Of a DNA stretch of 64,000 bases, positions 9,991 through 21,849 are shown piece after piece. Position numbers and translations under genes: made by a program. The stretch is taken from the NCBI GenBank assembly GCA_025024175.1, contig QCXZ01000064.1:43917325-43981324 (forward strand). Direction: 5' to 3'. The DNA comes from Rhyzopertha dominica. Lineage: Eukaryota; Arthropoda; Insecta; Coleoptera; Bostrichidae. Positions within the stretch are counted from its first letter, which is position 1, and every line of letters starts with the position of its first letter. Below the pieces are notes generated by a model, which was given only the letters and a program-made list of their open reading frames with translations, was not told the origin of the DNA and did no database searches.

Positions 9991-11319
9991 ATGATGGCGA
10001 ATACCTAATAGTGGTGAAATGCAGGCTACTATTTCGAAATGTGATTAATAACAACAAGGTTAATCAAATACAAAATCAAGTGACAAAATTAATATGGCGA
10101 ATCGAACACTTCCACACGATCGGTGCGGTTAAAGAACTTGATACACATAGGTACTGATCAAAAAAGAGTTCCAAGGTTCAAAGATAGCACTTTGAATACG
10201 AAGACTAACAAGCGAGTATAGAAAAGCGAAATGCGGCATCCACAGTACTGGACTCACCAGTTATGGATGGACACATGGAGCGTTCTTAGTTATGTGAATT
10301 TTTCGCCGGCTGTCAAACGAATACCTTGAATTTTTGCGAAGGGATGGGTGAATAGGTGGACCAAGCATGTGCAAGAATTAAAAATAAAAACGGTTACCAC
10401 TACCAGTGCCTTAACAGTACGTATTTCAACATCTGAGATTTTGGTTAAATTCAGCTAAATATTTCGAAGGAAGTCAACTTCTACTGAAGCTGGCAACTTA
10501 TTTATTCAAATACGTATTTAATTTTTCTAAATTAATGTTGTAAGGGTTTTCATACATCATTTAGATGTTAAGCAATTCACATTGTTATAGTGTATACCGC
10601 GGTTCACAAAACCCTGCCACTGTATTACCACGGTAACAAAACGTGCCAGGATCTCCACCAATCAGGTTCGTTTCAAGCCCATCGAAACACGCCTTTCAAG
10701 TAGTGTGCCGGTTTAACCGGAGGCCATAGTGTCTTTGGAAAAATGTTTAGCTATTATAGTATTCGGAAGTAAAACAAACTTTATTAAATTAAAGTAGAAG
10801 TAAAAATAATATTTGTTATTGTAAAAAAAATTATTTTCAAATTAAAATTACGTCATGTCCAGCACTATTGCTTTCATGTAGTTACACTTAGCAATATCGA
10901 TTGTTTTGTCCGCTTTTCTTTGACTATTACAGATTCGTTTGCCATTGCGCAATGCTTCTAGCCCTGCTTGTAATACGTTATAGTATAGTATTCTACTACT
11001 ATTCTACTTTCTAATCCTAATTACTATGATTGAACTGCATTGTACAAAATCTATATTAAATAATGTAAATAAGTTTATAACCATCCATGGAATATTACGT
11101 ATTACACAGGCACATTGCAAACGATTTATTTTCAGTCTTAAATTCTACTTATAAAAAATGCTTACGGGCAATATTTTAATAGAACAAATATATTAAGATT
11201 GACTGTTATTTGATTCTACTAATTGAACACCTAACTGAGGCATCGGAAGCCTTTAATGGATATGACAACCACGCTTAATTCGATAATGAGTACACTAAAC
11301 TAAATAGACGTTTACTAAC
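9991..11319. other. Sequence between BEL remnant and exchanger exon; no gene seen
   Basis: The first few hundred bases may be the BEL leader or 5' LTR, but I could not define repeat ends. The rest is AT-rich and lies downstream of exon 6 of exchanger copy 1, so it may be intron. No voltage-sensor exon is present here. Confidence 0.35.
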
Positions 11320-11494
11320 CTCACGTTCGAACATTCTGTGTAATCCTTCCAAATCAATAAGCACGTCTTCGGTATCCATCGCTATTTCTACAGCTTGGTA
11401 AAGAATTCTTACAGCCTCTTTTGACAACATGCCATTTTCGTATTGTCGGCCATAAGATATCTTTTTTGCTTTGAGTATTCTAGACCTGGCTTCT
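11320..11494 (-). CDS. SLC9C1: Exchanger copy 1, exon E6 (linker helix)
   Basis: 175 bp, acceptor TTTAG and donor GAG|GTTAGT, same length as in copy 2. It encodes EARSRILKAKKISYGRQYEN, GMLSKEAVRILYQAVEIAMD and a final amphipathic helix. SLC9C proteins have a similar helix before the voltage sensor. It is the last exon of copy 1 that I can place. Confidence 0.8.
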
Positions 11495-11552
11495 CTAAAC
11501 AAAAAATAAACAGTATTTATCTTTACTTATCATTAGTTAACATCGTGTTTAC

Positions 11553-11741
11553 TTCGTCATCTCCATGAGTTCTTTAGGAGTTGGATCGGTGGGAACTTCT
11601 TTCTTACAGTCCGGACACAATGTGGTCCTATAACCTAGGTAATAATCATCTTCGTCTTCGTTTTCGTCTATGTTAATTTTGTAAGGATGTTTGAGAACAG
11701 TAACTTCATTAACCATTGGCCAATTCGCGTCTGCTAAGAAC
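11553..11741 (-). CDS. SLC9C1: Exchanger copy 1, exon E5 (cytoplasmic linker)
   Basis: 189 bp, acceptor TTTAAG and donor GAA|GTAAAC, same length and phases as in copy 2. It reads FLADANWPMVNEVTVLKHPY, an acidic run (DENEDEDDYYLGY), a CPDC pair, then PTPKELMEMTK. This is the link between the exchanger and the voltage sensor. Confidence 0.8.
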
Positions 11742-13728
11742 CTTAAACATGAAGAACGTTTTTCGTGACATTTGTACAATAGTTCGAGAGCTTGGTCACT
11801 TTTACTACCTTGAATCTCCGGACGATTCTAATATTTTCTAAACGGTTCGTCATGAAAACACGTCCCCTAAACGCCAACAGTGCCGGCGCAATCCTTCCGA
11901 AAGCAATTAATATTAATTAATAACCGGATACGTTTTCTTTAATGTGAACCTTTTTTTCCCAGACGCTTGAAAACAGCATTAAAATGTGCATCCTGCCGCT
12001 ACCCTATAGACATCGCGGCGATAAAGGGGTTGGAAAAAACTAGTTATTTACCTTTTTCTCCAGACAAATACTCAGCACCGTGGATGAAAGCGGCGCGCGT
12101 TCAGTTCCATTTTTTGTATCATCGCGTTGATATACTCAACTAAAACGGTATTTTTTTACGAGAACTGCATGTTTTCTTACTCGCATTTTAATCCAACTTA
12201 ATTATACCCACTTAAAACGCCAATAACTAACAATTGAAGAAATTATTTCAGGGGCTCCCGGTAACTATTAATTCTTGTTTAGTATGAGCAAAATATGCTT
12301 TACTGTTTTTTTATTAGTATTCTTATTTACATTTAAATGCATTTTTTCAGTTGGGGTTTATACTGGTTTTAAGATATACAGGGTCCGCCACCTAAAACTC
12401 CCCAGGCTCGTATTTTCTTTATTTTTTTACGTACAACCTTAAGTTATATGTCAAATTGTAGGTATTTTTATTTAAACTCTTTAAAAATAGCTTGGTGGGT
12501 GTACAAAAATTTTTTTTGCAGATTATCATATTTTGTGTTTAAAGTTATTTTTTGTAAATATTTTTTAACCTTACCTCGTATAATAAATATTGCTTCACAG
12601 TTGAATGCCGACTTTAGTCTTCTTCAATCTGTGTCCTTATCATGTATGCCTAATTTTTACTCCTTCTTAGTGAAAAACAAGAAAAACTATTTTCCGCCAT
12701 TTTTGTTTATAAGGTTGTTCAGAATTGTTTAAGTGTTATTTTAGTAGCCTATTACGGTACAAATTATGCCTACATACCTATTGCTGCACGCAAAACCTAA
12801 AAATTTTAAGTAACTTTTAAATAAATCAAGTACAAACAATGAAACCCCGTGACGAGGCTAGTAGGCGATGTAGAAAAATGTAGAAAAAAACGTCTCCGAT
12901 TATCATTTAATATTAATTGCTCTCGGCAGGATTTGCCGTTTGAGGGACATATTTTCATGATGAACCGTTTAGAAAACATTATAGAATCGTCCGGAGTGTC
13001 AAGGTAGAAAAATTTGAATTGAAGGAACATAAGTTTTTTTTTATGAAATATAATATTACGGCCCATGGGCGTATGATGTGACACCATTAACGCTATCTGT
13101 AGACCAGTTACAATTATTATACTATCCAAGCACAGTGTGGCCATACGTGCGGCGGATGCCATGTTTTCCTCCAAAACAAGTATTTGTCAATCTTTGGAGA
13201 GCCATATGGTCGGTGAACGAAGAAAGAGTTTGAACTGAACTAGTTAGTGTGCTTCTGTTTGTGTTTGCGTGTGGCTACTGCTTTTGTATATTGTTGAGAT
13301 TTGTTAATTATTATGTTTTGTGCTGCTGTGGTTATATGAGAGCTGAAATTACTTTTTCCTCGGGACTCAAGAAAATTGAAAATTAAAGTTGAGTTCTTAA
13401 ACATGAGAAAAAAGTTGCGTTACTAAATGAACTGGGACATTCTCATCTTACTTGTCCACCATTCAAAATAGTACACAATAATAGTTACAACGTTAAAATT
13501 AATAATTGTTTGTTTAAATGATTTAAAAATACAAACGGAGAACATCAGCAGGTAAACATTATAGTGTGTACTGTGTACAGCAAATCTCTAAGGATATAAT
13601 AATAACCTGATTACTAGTGACGTTGTGCGTGGTATAAATTAACGATTCTCAATTTAATAAATCATTCTGTGATCAATCTAAAGTTGTCGAGTTTATTTTT
13701 AATAACTAATTTGCAAAAAGTAGCATAC
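11742..13728 (-). other. Intron E4-E5 of exchanger copy 1
   Basis: About 2.0 kb of AT-rich sequence. A possible weak repeat at 13,110-13,175 shares an ATGGCATCC...GTATGGCC pattern with 31,740-31,785. Nothing else was recognised. Confidence 0.4.
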
Positions 13729-14039
13729 CTATCCATTTTCATTATGCCGATAGTCCTTTCTCTCCTCGACAGCACATACTTGACGCAATTATTCATGTTG
13801 ACCTTTCGTGCCATCGATAATTCTGATAATCCCAGAATTTTCAGAACAAATTGCATTGAAGTCCCATTTATGAGTAACGTCAAGCCCACGATACCAGTTG
13901 TATGTATGACCAGCTCTCGTCCAATCTTGTGTAAAAGTGGATGGAATTCAATTATTAATGCAAGGCACAAGGAGAAGATACCATGGAGACCACCCCAAAC
14001 GCACACAGTCATTTGACGAAACGTTATACCGTAACCAAT
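13729..14039 (-). CDS. SLC9C1: Exchanger copy 1, exon E4 (last NHE helices, Arg site)
   Basis: 311 bp, acceptor TTCAACAG and donor AG|GTATGC, same length as in copy 2. It encodes IGYGITFRQMTVCVWGGLHG, two more membrane helices and a conserved cytoplasmic start (GLSELSMARKVNMNNCVKYV). In canonical NHEs the GGL(R)G motif carries an Arg needed for transport; here it is His (codon 13,983-13,985). Confidence 0.85.
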
Positions 14040-14567
14040 CTGTTGAAATCAAACTTATTACCAACTGTGAGACAACGTACAATGATTGAATAATAAAATA
14101 TTTGCCCGGAATTGATTCTGTAGTACGGCAAATAAAAAATAACAAGACCTTAGGATCGGTGGTAAGATTTCTTAGCATATATGGCCGATAAAATATCGCC
14201 AAAAAATTTTCTGGGAAGTTTATTTCACTTTGAGCTTTAGTTTCTTTCACTGAATTTATAAAAGACAGATTATTGAAGTGTTTTTATACCTTCCAATGTA
14301 ATGAGACTTTTAAATAAAGAAGAAAGCGAAAATGTTATTCAAGACCGCGAGAATGATGGTAAATTCTTTTACTTCAGGACCAAGTAATGACAATAAATGA
14401 AAATTTTATGCAAAGCTACTGCCAATAATTTTCTTTTTAACTACAAATCAAATTTTATTAAACTGGAAAATTGGACCCCTTTCGGTTTGTTATAAGCTTA
14501 ATACAACTAGCAGTATAGTAAGATAACTTATCTTACACCATTATATGAATCAACGTTTTTTACTGTA

Positions 14568-15664
14568 CAGGGTGTCGCATTCTCGTTGTAATTGTAGGGT
14601 ATNTCAGTAACTATTAATGCTCGAGGGTTGCGGTTTCGACATTATGAGTTGAGCTGTANCATCGCCNNTTTAATTAATTTAATTTTGTTTTAAAGCTATA
14701 GCCAACTTTAAATAATGCAATATTTCTTCAGTTGCAATATCTCGCTTGAGTATGTAGATACAAAAAAAATACGCAGACATTTTTATAGATATTTTTTTAA
14801 TCCAGTGGCGTACTGGAGCACGTTTTTGAGATATAACACGAACTTGCGTTTTTAAATAGAAACTGTAGTCGACTTTCGCATAGTTGAAAATCTTTTCTGA
14901 TTAAGAAAATATATAAATTGTTAAGTTTATTTTTACAAATTGCATTATTGAGTTTTCTTCTAGTAATTTAATCAGCTTTTATGTTTACATCCAGGAGGCT
15001 ATGGAACAAGAAAACACATTATAATTTACATTATTAAGTAAAAGTTTTAATCCATTAAAAAGATGTCTTACTTAATTTGGATGTATACATAAGACTTCTA
15101 AAGGCGCTCATGCAGTTTTTTTTAATCTGTAATCTATGGTGCCATATAACTAATGAAAATCATTATTTATTTGGAGATACGCATCTATGTATGGTTTAGC
15201 GTCATATTATTTACATCTAATTTGACGAAAAACCTAAAATCTCATTAAATTATTACATAAAATTGGAATAACAAAATTAGTAAAAATAAACCACATATGT
15301 GTTTTCTTAATCAGAAAAAATAGGCCTTTTTAACCATAGCAAAGCCAATTGTGGTTTCAAAGTTTATGTTATACCCCAAAATTTCCTAAAGAAATATGAG
15401 TTCGCCACAGGATTCGAATTAAAAATATGTAATAAAAATTTCTTCACGGTTCTTTTTGTATATAAATACCCATGCAAGATATTGAAAACCGAAGAAGAAT
15501 TATTCAAAAGTTGGCTATAGCTCTAAAACAAAAGACGACACAAAACGGCAACCACATACCTCAACTCACAACAAAAAAGTATTAGAGTAATATGAAAACC
15601 TTAATACTCTAGCATTATTAGTTACCGAAATACCCTACAATTACAACGAAAATGGGACCCCCTG
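14568..15664. mobile_element. Foldback DNA element with about 400-bp inverted arms
   Basis: The two ends are inverted copies: CAGGGTGTCGCATTC... at 14,568 and ...GGGACCCCCTG ending at 15,664, with TCGTTGTAATTGTAGGGTAT shared exactly between the arms. The similarity continues inward through matching blocks such as AGCTATAGCCAACTTT and TTCTGATTAAGAAAA to about 15,000 and 15,230. Only some 230 bp in the middle is unpaired. No transposase frame is present, so it is non-autonomous. It sits in the intron between E3 and E4 of copy 1. No clear target-site duplication was found. Confidence 0.7.
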
Positions 15665-15841
15665 GAATAAAATGTAAGGTTTACAATTATTTTTTACCAT
15701 TTAACCACGTCATATGTGCATCATCATTTCATATCAACCTTCTTTTAATTTCTAATCAACACACGCAATAAATTATGACTAACACTCATTTCTAGCAAAC
15801 TATAATACTAAATCATAAAACACGAAGTAAGTAGTACTTAC

Positions 15842-16254
15842 CCGACTTAAAATTGGCGCCAAAAGGATAAATGCCAGAAATCTGCCAAAAATTGCCAGTG
15901 TGTAGGTAACCAATACCAGTGCAAAGTCTTCGATACTAGAATCCTTCATTAGTAACTGTGTGGTTAGGATCCCGAATTTGATGAAAATTGGAGTGTTGAT
16001 GACGAAAGCTAGCAATGACCAAAAATTTGTGAGGAATACCTCAACATCTATGGGTAAGCTGGCACGTTCAGTACTTATCATGACTCCCAAAATCACGATA
16101 CTTACTGCACCGGATACGGATAGCCAAAATTCTGCTATATAGTACGTCATAAATGAGGCCACTAATGTTGTTGACAGCACATTTACTCCATCGTTAAATA
16201 ATTTACTAATTACAGCGCAAGTTACTTTTCCAATAACAAATCCAAATACAAAAC
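15842..16254 (-). CDS. SLC9C1: Exchanger copy 1, exon E3 (NHE membrane helices)
   Basis: 413 bp, acceptor TTTTGTAG at 16,255 and donor CGG|GTAAGT, phase 1 in and phase 0 out. It encodes several membrane helices including FVFGFVIGKV, TTLVASFMTYYIAEF, SVSGAVSIVILGVMIS and AIFGRFLAFILLAPILSR. It is one codon shorter than the copy 2 exon and clearly homologous over its whole length. This region matches TM6-TM9 of the NHE fold. Confidence 0.85.
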
Positions 16255-16972
16255 CTACAAAATAAATTCAAATGTTAAACATATTGAACGAGTTCTTTAG
16301 TTGACAGTTTGATTTTAATGAGACCTATGCTTGAAAATATCAGTTTAGCTAAGAGAATTTAAGATATAAAACAGGCGCTTCTACACTATTGCTATTGTTA
16401 CGAAACCACGGTGTAGGTTACATGGCAACAAATTAACTTTATTATAGGTATACTAATCATGATGGAAACGGTGTTAGCAGAATAAATTATTTGTAAGTAA
16501 ATCTTAATTATTACTTATTCAGCGACAATAGCTGCTAAGTTTCCAAACTCACTAAATTGTACGAAATAAATGATCTAGGTGTCTGTCTATTTGACCTGCA
16601 GCTCTAATTTTATTTCACTTTAAAAAAATTCTTAAAACCAAAAATTTTCCTGCATTTAATTAATTCCCCAAAATTAAGTTTAAACTAGAAAAAAGCGAAA
16701 GCATTTTTCAAGTTCTTTGTTTACCACAGTATATTTCTTTAAACTCAGCTATAGCCACTGAAAAATGTTCCTTAAACTCCATTCCTTTAAACAAAAAAGT
16801 TAGGGTTATCCCTTTTATTACCAGTCAGTGAAGCCAATGAGTATTACCTTCGTTAAAAAGAATTATTGCTTTGACCCCTTTAAGTATTTTCTATAAAACA
16901 AACGGAACGGAATTTTCTCCAGGTTTATATGCCTTAATTGCTTAGGAATGGGTTAGATCAAAATGTTTTTTT
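16255..16972 (-). other. Intron E2-E3 of copy 1, left part
   Basis: AT-rich, no frame or repeat recognised before the palindrome complex begins. Confidence 0.4.
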
Positions 16973-17745
16973 TCTACAGCCGTCAAAAAATCGTGACATT
17001 TATGCATGGTTACCTATGCGCGAAGTTTGACGTTTTTTGACTGTGAAAAATAGTAATTTTTGTATTAAGTGCGCGAAATGAGTGTTTTTTTAATGGCGCC
17101 TGAGAATGTTATTTTAGTCGAGACCGCCAGGTCGAGACCTAAAAGACATTCGAAGGCGCCATTAAAACATGAATTTCGCCACGAAATACAAACATCGTTT
17201 TTTCTACAGCCTCCAGATGAAGAAAAAAGTAACAGAAATTAGTTGGAACAAAATGGTCTGATAAATCGAGTTGCTTGCATGGTTACGATGATAAATAAAA
17301 GTGATAGTTGCGAAAAATTTGTCACAATAGGTGCACAGTTAAAAAATATTATTTTTTCACTGTGAGACCGTGAAAAAATAATATTTTTTCACAGTGAAAA
17401 AACGTCAAACTTCGCGCATAGGTAACCATGCATAAATGTCACGATTTTTTGACGGCTGTAGAAAAATATTATTTTTTCACGGTTTTACAGTGAAAAAATA
17501 ATATTTTTTAACTGTGCAGGCAACTCGATTTTTCAGATCATTTTGTTCCAACTAATTTCTGTTACTTTTTTCTTCATCTGGAGGCTGTAGAAAAAACGAT
17601 GTTTGTATTTCGTGGCGAAATTCATGTTTTAATGGCGCCTTCGAATGTCTTTTAGGTCTCGACCTGGCGGTCTCGACTAAAATAACATTCTCAGGCGCCA
17701 TTAAAAAAACACTCATTTCGCGCACTTAATACAAAAATTACTATT
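16973..17745. repeat. Interlocked and nested inverted repeats
   Basis: Segment A (about 16,973-17,052) has a near-perfect inverted copy A' at about 17,390-17,465. Segment B (about 17,051-17,274) has a near-perfect inverted copy B' at about 17,521-17,743. The order is A-B-A'-B', so this is not one simple hairpin. B is itself an older, diverged palindrome, with TTTAATGGCGCC on one side and GGCGCCATTAAA on the other. Between the arms are several short palindromes of the form GTGAAAAAATAATATTTTTT. TTCTACAGCC occurs at several arm edges and may be a terminal motif. No coding frame. Confidence 0.75.
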
Positions 17746-17869
17746 ATATGAACAACCTTAAAGAAGGCCAAGTCAAAAATTTTTTACATCTTAAATGAAA
17801 CATCTTGTATATAAATAACTGGCTTTTGATGTAACTTGTACTAGATAAAATACTTCGTATACAGGGTGC

Positions 17870-18735
17870 ATTTTGTAGTCGAAGTCGAAGAGGACACACT
17901 GTTTGCAGTAATTTTTGGACATGTACTATCTGTTGTGCCAGTTATATCGCTTTAAAATGCTCAAAAACGTCCAAAAACAAAATTTGAGGAAAAAAGTTCT
18001 TATCTGTATATGTCTGTCTGTGTATGGAAGCGATAACTTTCGAAAGACAACATATGTATGAACTCGAAATTAGGCATACATATAAATCTCAACTACCTAC
18101 CCAAAGCGACCTATTGTTTTTGAGGTTAGTAGGGTATAGGGAAGGGGGTAAAATTGCAAACTTTTCGTTTTTTATTTTTTCCCTTTTAGTATGTGATTAT
18201 TAGTATAATTGCTAGTATTATTCGTCATTATAAATTTTCGGTGCAGCAAACTGTTTAGAAGATATTAGCAAAAACCCGTCATTTAAAAAAACCGGGTATT
18301 CCTAAATATCTCCGAAAATACTTAATATATTCAAAAAGGGAAAATACCATCAGGTAATAAATAAAATTTCTCAGTGTTTTAAAAGATTTTACTAAGGTTT
18401 TGAAATTTTCGAAATATTTCCAAAAAAATGGATTTTGGGCCCTGTCAGGATTTTTTGTTAAATTTTGCTATTATATAGAAAATCAAATTTCTGATCAAAA
18501 AGCACTCTTGCAATTGTTTTGTTAAGTTAATAGTTTTCGAGTTACTTAGAAAAAAACGATTTACAACTTTATGGATTTTTGCTATCACGAGAACCGTTTG
18601 TCGTCGAAAAAAATGTTTAGAGAGAAACAACGCTCAAAACTTCATTATTGATCGTATAATATAAGAAATAATAGCGTAAAAGTCATTTGGACAATTTGAA
18701 GTGGAAGTATTGATTCGATTTGCAGCGGTTTTCAT
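17870..18735 (-). repeat. Interspersed repeat R-18, unit 1 (reverse orientation)
   Basis: This is the reverse complement of the units at 56,545-57,380 and 61,150-62,190. Shared landmarks, read on the opposite strand, are AACCGCTGCAAA, TTGCAAGAGTGCTTTTCGAT, AAACGGTTCTCGT and a CAATAGGTCG...GGGTAGT block. Non-coding; class unknown. Confidence 0.65.
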
Positions 18736-19020
18736 TATCTGACGCAAATCTGTTCTAAAATTGTTGCACAAGTAACAACAGAATCTATCATTTCCACACT
18801 TTTTTGAAAGATAAATGTACCATCGCTATTCGCTTAGGTAATTTTGGGAATCAAATTGATATTTTCAACACAACGTGCACTGCCAAGTAGCCCTATGCAA
18901 AACAGAGTGTTTCCCACTATGCTCTATCTCTCTCTAACGCGACTGGCTACGGAATCGGTCCACTCCACACGGCATCGTGCGTATACCTCTCTATCTACTA
19001 CCGTGCAGAAGACTACCCGA
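18735..19020 (+). repeat. Interspersed repeat R-18, unit 2 (forward)
   Basis: Matches 62,475-62,745 in the same orientation, including TTGTTGCACAAGTAACAACA and CTCTAACGCGACTGGCTACG. Unit 1 next to it is inverted relative to the 62 kb copy, so the junction at about 18,735 marks a rearrangement. Confidence 0.65.
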
Positions 19021-19259
19021 CGCGACAGTATAGCGTTTATAATCCACATTCATGTCGTCATTAACTTGGCCGCCTGGCATTTGAAGTCATATATCTAAGA
19101 AGCAGAGAGTGTGCTAGGTTTTTTGATTGTTGTGCTAGACTATGCAAAAGGTGCTTATTCAGCAGCGATAAATAATTAAAAGAGAAGGGTCGAAAAGGGG
19201 GGTGGGGGACAACATTAACTTTCCCTCCTAAATATTTTTTTTAAATAGAGAAAACGGCA

Positions 19260-19690
19260 TATGTGCTAGCTGTATTGAATCCCCTGTTTAGATGGATGGT
19301 ATTTTACAACTGTTACCTGCTTTTGTTTCCACATTTGCTGTATTTCTATGGCAAGATCGTGATATTTGTCTATTTTCCTGTTATATGTAGTTGTTATGTT
19401 ATTATCATTTGGAACGGCGATATCAATTAAATATGTTGTTTCTGTATTTTATCTTGCAATGTGATGTGTGATCTATTGTGTATTACTGGTTTATCTGTGT
19501 ATATTGTTCGTCCCCAGTAATGCTGGTTTTCCAGTTTGTAGTGGTTTGCTATGGTTTGGTGTATTATGCATGTAGCGCGGTGTTAAGCGTTCAGTGTATT
19601 CTGTTGTAGCTAACAGTTTGCAACCGCCGGTGATGTGGTCTATAGTTTCTTGTGTTTAGTGACATCTTCTGCATCTATCATCGCTAACCG
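19260..19690 (-). mobile_element. LINE ORF2 C-terminal fragment
   Basis: Minus-strand reading gives pieces typical of the C-terminal region of insect LINE polyproteins: TIDHITGGCKLL (His/Cys motif), a KLENQHYWGR block, PVIHNRSHITLQDK and an IDIAIPNDNN-like block. Several stops and frameshifts separate them. It ends near an (ATT)n tract. Confidence 0.55.
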
Positions 19691-19691
19691 T

Positions 19692-19709
19692 GTATTATTA
19701 TTATTGTTA

Positions 19710-19783
<74 letters not shown>

Positions 19784-19784
19784 G
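19692..19784. repeat. (ATT)n microsatellite
   Basis: About 93 bp of TTA/ATT repeats with a few GTT and ACT interruptions. The poly-leucine frame across it is an artefact. Confidence 0.95.
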
Positions 19785-20159
19785 GAACATACATTAATTA
19801 AAATTATTAATCCTGAACTTATTACAAACTAATCCTACTGAATGACATTATTTTTATGTTAATAAAATAATAGGTAAAAGCCGCAGACTGCCTTAATGTA
19901 CGTTGATTATTTATGCATATAAGGTAAAATCAGTCCAAGTATATAATATTATAAAAATGAAGACACCATATTCCAGCTGGGCGCCAACTATGCTACGCAG
20001 GAAACACACTAGGCCGCAAAAAACCAATTTATACTCACAGTAGAAAAATATGACGATGTTGAAATGGAAAAACCTTTAAACCAGAAAAACGAAACGCGTG
20101 TATACTTTCAAATTGAAACTTATTATACCTATATCTTCGACTAACTCTAACAAACTTAC
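19785..20159 (-). other. Intron E2-E3 of copy 1, right part
   Basis: Short AT-rich stretch up to the E2 donor. Nothing recognised. Confidence 0.4.
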
Positions 20160-20569
20160 CTCCTCCAAGAAGCCGTAATATCACAAATACAAACTGATAC
20201 CATTCGATGATGTACAAATCTATGTATCCCAAAAGTATTTCGAATACGATTAGCACTGATGCAACGCCCACAATCGACTCCCCCTCTAATAGTACGATTA
20301 TCTGCTTCTGTTGGCCGATTTCTCTTAACAAGTTCACAATCATTAATGGATATATCGGAGTGCAGATCATTCCAAACAAAATAGCTGCAGCGTATGTCCA
20401 TTCTGTTTGTATGAGTATCATGCTAAGAAGGCCAATGAATGCGCCATTTATTAGGAGGCCTGGGATGGAGATGATAGTGATTTGCAACCACGCTCGTAGA
20501 AAAGCATGGGCATCGATGCAGAAGGCGGTCTTAAAAACCAGCACCGGGATTATTACGTTTAGGAAAAAT
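20160..20569 (-). CDS. SLC9C1: Exchanger copy 1, exon E2 (NHE membrane core, DP and ND sites)
   Basis: 410 bp between TTCTAG and GAG|GTAAG. It encodes four to five membrane helices of the NHE fold: VIIPVLVFKTAFCIDAHAF, then ITIISIPGLLINGAFIG, then AAILFGMICTPIYP, then LLEGESIVGVASVLIVFEIL. In canonical NHEs the third carries the Asp of a DP motif and the fourth carries GESLLND. Here the sites read IYP (20,347-20,352) and GESIVGV (Gly-Val codons at 20,263-20,268), so both acidic positions are lost. Same length as the copy 2 exon. Confidence 0.85.
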
Positions 20570-21445
20570 CTAGAATATAATCCTGTATAAGTTAAAGCAT
20601 TCATTATGTTTTCATTGAAAATAATTTATATGTCGAACACTTCTTATCAAATTTTACTAGTCGGAGATTTCTGTGTGCAACTAGTTTTTAAATTGTTACT
20701 TTGTTCTTCCATCCTATACCCCTCTATATACCAAATCAAACTAATTAAGAAACAGTAGATATACGTATCGCGCAAAACAGCGAGTTCATTCCCACCCGCA
20801 TTATTAAAAATTTGTAAAACCGAAAGTGTGACACCTAGAAGGCTAAAACATCATTTAAAAACTTTTTTATAGTTTTGGGAAGATTTCACTTCACACGTGT
20901 CTACCTATAAATGTCTAATAATTCACATACTTCATCGCACGGTGAAGTTTTCAGTGCAGAGTTTAGCAGCTTGCGAATATAAAGCATGTTTATTCAAAAA
21001 CGGCATATCTTACAAAATGTTGGTTTATTCCCTTAAAAACGCCCTTGTTTTCTGTATAAATGGTCCAAAAATTTCAAAATTTTAGCTTTACTCGTTTGTT
21101 TAAAAAAGAGATGTAAATTACGACAAACACATTTTTTTGAGTTGCTCCAATTGGCACACAAAATTGAATTTTGCAGTTTGGTACTACTAAAAAAAGTTCT
21201 AGAAATTCATTTCTGATAGCCAAAAATTTGCTTTACAAGATGGTTAGAATTTCATTTGGTTATATCTTAAAAAAGTATCTTGTACCTTAAAAAAACTACC
21301 AGAAATAAGAGAGATAAGAGGAGCGATTTTACTCCACTGTTTACACCCTAGTACTAAAATATACTAAATTCAAACACAGCATACTAGTACAATATACTAC
21401 TGTTCCAACATCACTAGTTCAATGTAACACTATCCAGAATACTAC

Positions 21446-21622
21446 AATTGGGTGTTTTCACATTTCTTAGAAATCATGCCATGCGTATATTTGGAGCACC
21501 TTTGTTACGTCCTAAAAATTTAAAAAATTTTCTAGCACCAGTTTACGAAAAAAACCGTTCTGAAGTTCAAATATAAAAATTGACCACACAAACGCAGTGT
21601 CCCGGGATGTAGACGGTGTGAC
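21446..21622 (+). mobile_element. 5' fragment of the THAP-bearing element also seen at 27.7 kb
   Basis: It starts AATTGGGTGTTTTCAC and follows the 27,731 element closely for about 175 bp, through TGCCATG[CT]GTATATTTGG and a GTCCCGGGATG block, and then diverges. Both copies are preceded by AC, so the true element start may be one or two bases earlier. Confidence 0.65.
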
Positions 21623-21849
21623 CACTGACCTGACCCGGCCTGCTTAAAATTTCATTTTAATCTCAGAGGATACTGGCGATGAGAGAAAGAGAGAAATTTG
21701 TAAACACCTGTGTACCTGCCAGAGAACCTTAGCTCCGTGCTCTGGGATGACATGTGGTACCTACGGAATTAGTGACCATTGCTAGACCAGCCTTAACTTC
21801 ACATACATCTCTAGGAGGTATGTGATCATGTAGGACTAATTGTACCATT

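Noticed and set aside
13669..14016. Plus-strand 115-codon frame
   Set aside because: It is the antisense of exchanger copy 1 exon E4.
19635..19832. Poly-leucine protein
   Set aside because: It is the (ATT)n microsatellite read in frame.
20207..20590. Plus-strand 127-codon frame
   Set aside because: Antisense shadow of exon E2 of copy 1; the minus frame has the NHE motifs and splice sites.
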